Shown here: positions 49,709 to 54,166 of the stretch, piece after piece | Numbering within the stretch: position 1 is the stretch's first letter | Layout of the letters: every line of letters starts with the position of its first letter | NCBI GenBank assembly: GCA_021325195.1 | Contig: JAJPHQ010000045.1 | Location: forward strand, 1-54,166 | Source of the DNA: Gammaproteobacteria bacterium | GTDB taxonomy: Bacteria; Pseudomonadota; Gammaproteobacteria; Xanthomonadales; Rhodanobacteraceae | Reading direction: 5' to 3' | Length of the DNA stretch: 54,166 nt | Translations under genes and position numbers: made by a program | Notes under the pieces: model-generated | Seen by the model: only the letters and a program-made list of their open reading frames with translations | The model's database searches: none | Told to the model about the DNA's origin: nothing

Positions 49709-52700
49709 GGCTCGTCTCCAGCATTTCGTTCACGTTGCGCAGCAGGTCGGCTTCGCTGTACGGCTTGCCGAGGTAGCGGTCCACGCCGATTTCCAGCGCG
49801 CGCTGGCGGTGCTTCTCGCCGGTGCGCGAGGTGATCATGATGATCGGCACGTCGCGCAGGCGCGGATCGTTCTTCATGTAGGTCGCCAGTTCGTAGCCGT
49901 CCATCCGCGGCATCTCGATGTCGAGCAGCATCAGGTCCGGCACGCGTTCCTGCAGTTTCTCGACCGCATCCAGCCCGTCCTTGGCGGTGACGGCTTCCAG
50001 GCCCTGGCGTTCCAGCACGCGGGTGGTGACCTTGCGCATGGTGATCGAATCGTCCACCACCATCACCATCGGCTGGCGGCCTTGCTCGCGTGCCGGGACG
50101 GCGACCACCGGTTCGGCCGGCGCGGCGGGCGCCGCGCTTTCGTGCAGCGCGGCGGCACGGCGCACCAGCGAGGCGGTGTCCAGGATCAGCAGCACCGAAC
50201 CGTCGCCCATGATGGTCGCGCCGAAGATGCCGGGCACCTTGCTGACCTGCGGACCGACCGGCTTGACCACGATTTCGCGCGAACCCACCACCGCGTCCAC
50301 GCGCACCGCCGCGCGCAGATCGCCCGATCGCACCATCAGCAGCGGCAACTGGCCTTCCTCGACGTTGTGCGAGGCAGGCTGGCCGAGCAACTGCGACAGG
50401 TCGTACAGCGCGTAGTCCTCGCCGGCGTAGGCAAAGGTCATCTCGCCGCTGGCGACGCGTTTTTCCATCTCCGCCCGGCTGATGCGCGCCACGCCCTGGA
50501 TCGAGGTCATCGGCACCGCGAACACGCTCTCGCCGGTGCGCACCATGATCGCCTGCGTGACCGCCAGCGTGAACGGCAGGCGGATGTGGAACGTGGTGCC
50601 CTGCCCGCGCTGCGATTCGATCGACAGCGTGCCCCCGAGCTGCTTGATCTCGCTGGCGACCACGTCCATGCCCACGCCGCGGCCGGCAAGCTGGTTCACC
50701 GACTCCGCGGTCGAGAAGCCCGTTTCCAGCACGAAGGCGTACAGATCGCGATCGGACAACTGCGCGTCGGGATGCAGCAGTCCGCGTTCGATCGCCTTGG
50801 CGCGGATCGCGTCGCGGTCGAAACCGGCGCCGTCGTCGGACACCCTGATCAGCACTTCGGTGGCTTCGCGGCCCACCGCGATCGTGACCGTGCCTTCCTC
50901 GGGCTTGCCCAGCGCGAGGCGCGTGGCGGGATCCTCGATGCCATGCGCCAGCGCGTTGCGCAGCATGTGCTCGAACGGCGCCTTCATGCGCTCCAGCACG
51001 TTGCGGTCCATCTCGCCCTGCGCGCCCTCGACCCGCAACTGCGCGCGCTTGCCCAGCTCGGATGCGGCCTGGCGCAGCGTCCGGCGCAGGTTGGGCACCA
51101 TCGATTCGAACGGCACCATCCGGGTGCGCATCAGGCCTTCCTGCAGGTCGGAACTGACGCGCGACTGCTGCAGCAGCAGCGTTTCCGACTGGCGTGCCTG
51201 GTCGTCCAGGATGCCCTGCAGCGAGGCCAGGTCCGATACCGACTCCGCCAACGCGCGCGAGTACTGCTGCAACTGCGAATAGCGGTCCAGCTCCAGCGGA
51301 TCGAACGCGGCATGGCCGCCTTCGTTCTCGCGCTGGTAGCGGGACAGGATCTGCGCTTCGGTCTCGATCTCGAGTTTGCGCAACTGCTCACGCAGGCGCG
51401 CGACGGTCTGTTCCAGTTCGACCAGGTTGAAGCGGAAATTGGAAACCTGCTGCTCCAGGCGCGAGCGGTAGATCGACACCTCGCCCGCGTAATTGACCAG
51501 CGAGTCCAGCAGGTCCGAACGCACCCGGATCATTTCCTGCGGCGCGCGCGGTTCGTCGTCGAAACTGGGTGCGGCGCGCGGCGCCGGCGCCGCGGTCCTT
51601 GCGGGCACGGCCGGGCGGGTTTCGGCCTGCGGCGCCGACGGGGATTCGCCGCGGGCCAGCGCCTCGAAGCGCGCGATCGCGTTGACCGGCATCGCGATGG
51701 CCTGACCGCGGATCACCCGCTGCAGCAACTGGTGGAGGCGGTCGAATCCGCCTTCCAGCGATTCGATCACCTCGGGATCGGCCGTGCGGCTGCCGTCGGC
51801 AAGGGTTTCCATCAGCGTTTCCATCGCATGGCCCAGATCGCCGATCGGGGCCAGACCCACCACGCGCGCACCGCCCTTCAGCGTGTGCAGGTCGCGCTGC
51901 AGGCCATGCAGGGCATCGCGGTCTTCCGGCGTTTCCCGCAGCGTGGCCATCAGGCCGTCGCTGTGGTCGAGGATCTCGCTGCCTTCCTGGGTGAACAGCT
52001 CGATCAGGTCGGGATCGAGGTCGGGCAGTTCCAGCGCGCCGTCGGGCTGCGAATCGTCCGGGAACGCCGGCATCCGCGCCAGCTTGATCGCGCGTTCGGT
52101 CTGGCGGCGCGCGCGTTCGGCGTTGTCGGCGGCGATGCGCGCGGCCTTGGCCTTTTCCGCGGCGGCACGCCCGGCCTCGGCCTTCTCCGCGGCGATGCGT
52201 ATCGCCTCGGCCTTCTCCGCCGCGCTCCGTTCCGCTTCGGCCTTTTCGGCCGCAGTCCGCTCCGCGGCAAGACGTTCGGCCTCCGCCTGTTCGGCCGCAA
52301 GACGCTCCCTTTCGGCTTGTTCGGCGGCGAGGCGCTCGGCTTCCGCGCGTTCCGCGGCAAGTCGTTCCGCCTCGGCTTGCTCGGCGGCAAGACGTTCGGC
52401 TTCGGCCTGTTCCGCGGCAACGCGCTCGGCTTCCGCACGCTCGGCCGCAAGGCGTTCCGCTTCCGCCTGTTGCGCGACGAGGCGCTCGGCTTCCGCACGC
52501 TGGGCTGCGGTGCGTTCGGCCTCGAGCTTCTCCATCGCGATGCGCAGCGCTTCAGCGTTCTCGGCCTCGATGCGTTCGGCCTCGGCCCGCTCCGCGGCGA
52601 GGCGCTCGGCTTCCGCACGTTCCGCGGCAAGCCGTTCCGCCTCGGCTGTTTCCGCCGCCGCGCGTTTGGCTTCGGCCTTCTCGGCGGCGAGGCGATCCGC

Positions 52701-54166
52701 CTCGGCCTGCTCGGCAGCCCTGCGCGCGGCTTCCGCCCGCACCGCGGCTTCTTCCGCGGCCAGCTCCTGCGCGGAAAGAGTGGTCGTGTCTTCGGCAGTC
52801 GGCAGCGTGGACCCGGCAGCCAGGAATTGCGCGACGCCGTCTTCCGGTGCCGCGGGCCCGGCTGCTTCCGCAAGCGATGCTTCCGCGCGCCCCGGCACCG
52901 CCTCGACGGGTACCTCGTGCGGCACGCCGTCCGTCACTGCCTGCACCTGATCCACGTGCCAGGCTTCGTCCAGCGCCGCGGCGAGGGGATGTTCAGGCAA
53001 CGAATCGCGCAGCGCGACCACGCGTTCGGTCAGCACGGTGGTATCCGGCACGTCCGGCACCGGCGCGTCGAACTGCGCGATCACGTGCTCGCTCAGCGCG
53101 ACCGTGTCGCGGAGCGCGTCGCGTCCTTCGCGATCCAGCGGTACCTGCGCCGCGCGCGCTCGCTTGAACCAGGTTTCCATCGGCGCCAGCACGGAGGTCA
53201 GCGCGTCGATGCCCACCATCGCCACCGCGCCGTGCAGGGTGTGCGCGGTGCGCACCATCGCCTCGTCCACCGGCTGCGGCTGTTCTGCGCTGCGCGCCAG
53301 ATAGTCGCGCAGGGTGTCGAGATGCTGTCCCACTTCGGTGCGCAGGACTTCCAGCAACGCGGGATCGACCGTCGGCAACACGGCCTGCGGACCGGCCGGA
53401 CCGGCCGCTTCCCCGGCAAGCGCCGGCGTTTCCTCCGCTGCTGGCGGTTCCGGCGCGGACGAGCTTTCGATTGCCGGCGCACGCGGCACCCAGCGGCGCA
53501 CCTTGCGCACGACCTTGTGGTAGCCCTGCGTGAAATCCGAAACCCTGGCAGGTTCGCCCGCGGCCAGCTTGTCGGCGGCCTGCATGATCGCGTCCAGCGG
53601 TGGATCGATGGTGACCGCCTCGCCTTTCAGCGCGGCCAGCAGCTTGGGCAGCGTGGCCACGGCCTCATCGACCAGCGCCTGCACCTCGGCGCCCGGCGCG
53701 ATGGTGTGGTCGAGCACGCGGTTCAGCATGTTCTCAACCTTCCACGCGAATTCGCCCAGGGCCACGGCGCCGACCAGCCGCCCGGAACCCTTCAGCGTGT
53801 GGAAGGAACGGCGCACGGGCGTGAGCGCCTCCAGATTCTGCGGATCGGCTTTCCACGCGGGCAGGTTCGCGTTGATGCCCGCGATTTCCTCGCCCACTTC
53901 CTCCACGAACACCTCGCGGATTTCCTCGTCGATGCCGGCGGCTTCCTGGAAGGTGGTCGCGGCGGGTGCGGCGCCGGTGACCGGCTCCAGCACTGTCTCC
54001 TCGATCTCAATCCATTCGCCTTCGCCACGGGTGTCGACGGGTGAGGGCGGGCGGGTGGGCTCGGTCTCGACCAGCTTGAGGCCGGACATGTCCTGCGCCA
54101 CGAGAGGAATCATCCCGGCTTCGCCGACGATCAGGTCGTCCACGCCCTTGCCGGCGGCGACGCTGA
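49701..54166 (-). CDS. ChpA/PilL hybrid chemotaxis histidine kinase (5' end outside window)
   Basis: The C-terminal 1480 or so residues of a very large CheA-type kinase for twitching motility; the frame is open to the window edge, so the true start lies outside. Numbered from the codon at 54143, three Hpt domains are seen with phospho-acceptor histidines His115 (HTLKGSGR), His301 (HTLHGA) and His753 (HTLKGGAR). A 220-residue Ala/Glu/Arg repeat separates the second and third. Dimerisation, HATPase ([25 protein letters not shown]) and CheW domains follow, ending in a receiver with [12 protein letters not shown]. It overlaps the next gene by 8 bases. Confidence 0.93.
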   Translation of the reverse strand, partial: SVAAGKGVDDLIVGEAGMIPLVAQDMSGLKLVETEPTRPPSPVDTRGEGEWIEIEETVLEPVTGAAPAATTFQEAAGIDEEIREVFVEEVGEEIAGINANLPAWKADPQNLEALTPVRRSFHTLKGSGRLVGAVALGEFAWKVENMLNRVLDHTIAPGAEVQALVDEAVATLPKLLAALKGEAVTIDPPLDAIMQAADKLAAGEPARVSDFTQGYHKVVRKVRRWVPRAPAIESSSAPEPPAAEETPALAGEAAGPAGPQAVLPTVDPALLEVLRTEVGQHLDTLRDYLARSAEQPQPVDEAMVRTAHTLHGAVAMVGIDALTSVLAPMETWFKRARAAQVPLDREGRDALRDTVALSEHVIAQFDAPVPDVPDTTVLTERVVALRDSLPEHPLAAALDEAWHVDQVQAVTDGVPHEVPVEAVPGRAEASLAEAAGPAAPEDGVAQFLAAGSTLPTAEDTTTLSAQELAAEEAAVRAEAARRAAEQAEADRLAAEKAEAKRAAAETAEAERLAAERAEAERLAAERAEAERIEAENAEALRIAMEKLEAERTAAQRAEAERLVAQQAEAERLAAERAEAERVAAEQAEAERLAAEQAEAERLAAERAEAERLAAEQAERERLAAEQAEAERLAAERTAAEKAEAERSAAEKAEAIRIAAEKAEAGRAAAEKAKAARIAADNAERARRQTERAIKLARMPAFPDDSQPDGALELPDLDPDLIELFTQEGSEILDHSDGLMATLRETPEDRDALHGLQRDLHTLKGGARVVGLAPIGDLGHAMETLMETLADGSRTADPEVIESLEGGFDRLHQLLQRVIRGQAIAMPVNAIARFEALARGESPSAPQAETRPAVPARTAAPAPRAAPSFDDEPRAPQEMIRVRSDLLDSLVNYAGEVSIYRSRLEQQVSNFRFNLVELEQTVARLREQLRKLEIETEAQILSRYQRENEGGHAAFDPLELDRYSQLQQYSRALAESVSDLASLQGILDDQARQSETLLLQQSRVSSDLQEGLMRTRMVPFESMVPNLRRTLRQAASELGKRAQLRVEGAQGEMDRNVLERMKAPFEHMLRNALAHGIEDPATRLALGKPEEGTVTIAVGREATEVLIRVSDDGAGFDRDAIRAKAIERGLLHPDAQLSDRDLYAFVLETGFSTAESVNQLAGRGVGMDVVASEIKQLGGTLSIESQRGQGTTFHIRLPFTLAVTQAIMVRTGESVFAVPMTSIQGVARISRAEMEKRVASGEMTFAYAGEDYALYDLSQLLGQPASHNVEEGQLPLLMVRSGDLRAAVRVDAVVGSREIVVKPVGPQVSKVPGIFGATIMGDGSVLLILDTASLVRRAAALHESAAPAAPAEPVVAVPAREQGRQPMVMVVDDSITMRKVTTRVLERQGLEAVTAKDGLDAVEKLQERVPDLMLLDIEMPRMDGYELATYMKNDPRLRDVPIIMITSRTGEKHRQRALEIGVDRYLGKPYSEADLLRNVNEMLETSHV
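52074..52733 (-). repeat. 30-bp-period tandem repeat inside the ChpA kinase
   Basis: About 22 degenerate decapeptide units of the type [10 protein letters not shown] (residues 471-690 of the visible part), each encoded by 30 bases. The alternating E and R four residues apart suggests a stable single alpha helix or TolA-like rod joining two Hpt modules. Confidence 0.9.

Noticed and set aside
52074-52733. CRISPR array suggested by regular 30-base repeats
   Set aside because: Repeats are contiguous without spacers and encode a continuous decapeptide series in the kinase.
49665-54044. 1459-residue open frame on the plus strand opposite the ChpA kinase
   Set aside because: Its His/Arg/Gln-rich composition is the antisense reading of a high-GC repetitive gene. 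There is no recognisable domain, and the minus-strand frame is clearly the real kinase.

Overview
The window looks like a chromosomal segment from a high-GC gammaproteobacterium of the Xanthomonadales (Lysobacterales), probably Rhodanobacteraceae. This is inferred from the gene order lptD-surA-pdxA-rsmA-apaG-apaH, the TonB receptor with an 'ITVIGSR' box, the very long multi-Hpt Pil-Chp histidine kinase, and an L-fucose pathway closely matching the one described in Xanthomonas campestris. Genes are dense, and no gene-free stretch exceeds 300 bases. I see no rRNA, tRNA, insertion sequence or CRISPR array.

Positions 1-26553 form one large glycan-use region in several operons. A minus-strand operon encodes a TonB-dependent receptor, an L-fuconolactonase, and exported GH20, GH2 (beta-mannosidase) and GH3 (beta-xylosidase/glucosidase with PA14) enzymes. 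Upstream of it lie an IclR regulator and two different exported GH29 alpha-L-fucosidases. Divergent from iclR are a FucP-type permease and a mutarotase. Next comes a minus-strand operon for aldo-keto reductase (L-fucose dehydrogenase), an SDR, a diketo-acid hydrolase and L-fuconate dehydratase. Divergent from that is a tightly coupled plus-strand operon for a Tat-exported glycosylasparaginase, CutC, an MFS sugar transporter, a PfkB sugar kinase and an AGE-family mannose epimerase. Together the set fits breakdown of a fucosylated, xylosylated, plant-type N-glycan: fucose, xylose, GlcNAc and mannose are removed and the GlcNAc-Asn bond is cut. L-fucose then goes to pyruvate plus L-lactate, and mannose goes through fructose to fructose-6-phosphate. 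GH92, GH125 and GH18 enzymes expected in such a locus are not in the window and may lie beyond its left edge.

Positions 26554-28319 hold a small, degraded arsenic operon: arsR, a frameshifted arsI-like C-As lyase, a short decayed arsC-like remnant and an aquaporin-family channel, all joined by ATGA overlaps. Positions 28333-35744 carry housekeeping genes: ssb, a polyprenyl diphosphate synthase, a dienelactone hydrolase family protein, two ubiquinone hydroxylases, a DUF6580-like membrane protein, a cobalamin adenosyltransferase and a histone-deacetylase-fold protein. The intergenic spaces contain REP-like hairpins.

Positions 35851-42806 are the canonical envelope/ribosome cluster. Positions 42843-48117 hold a GST, an IMPase-family phosphatase, bioA, a frameshifted small secreted protein, rsmE and a pirin. 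Positions 48225-54166 are the distal part of a type IV pilus chemotaxis (Pil-Chp) operon, ending in a truncated ChpA/PilL kinase that carries a 30-bp-period Ala/Glu/Arg repeat.
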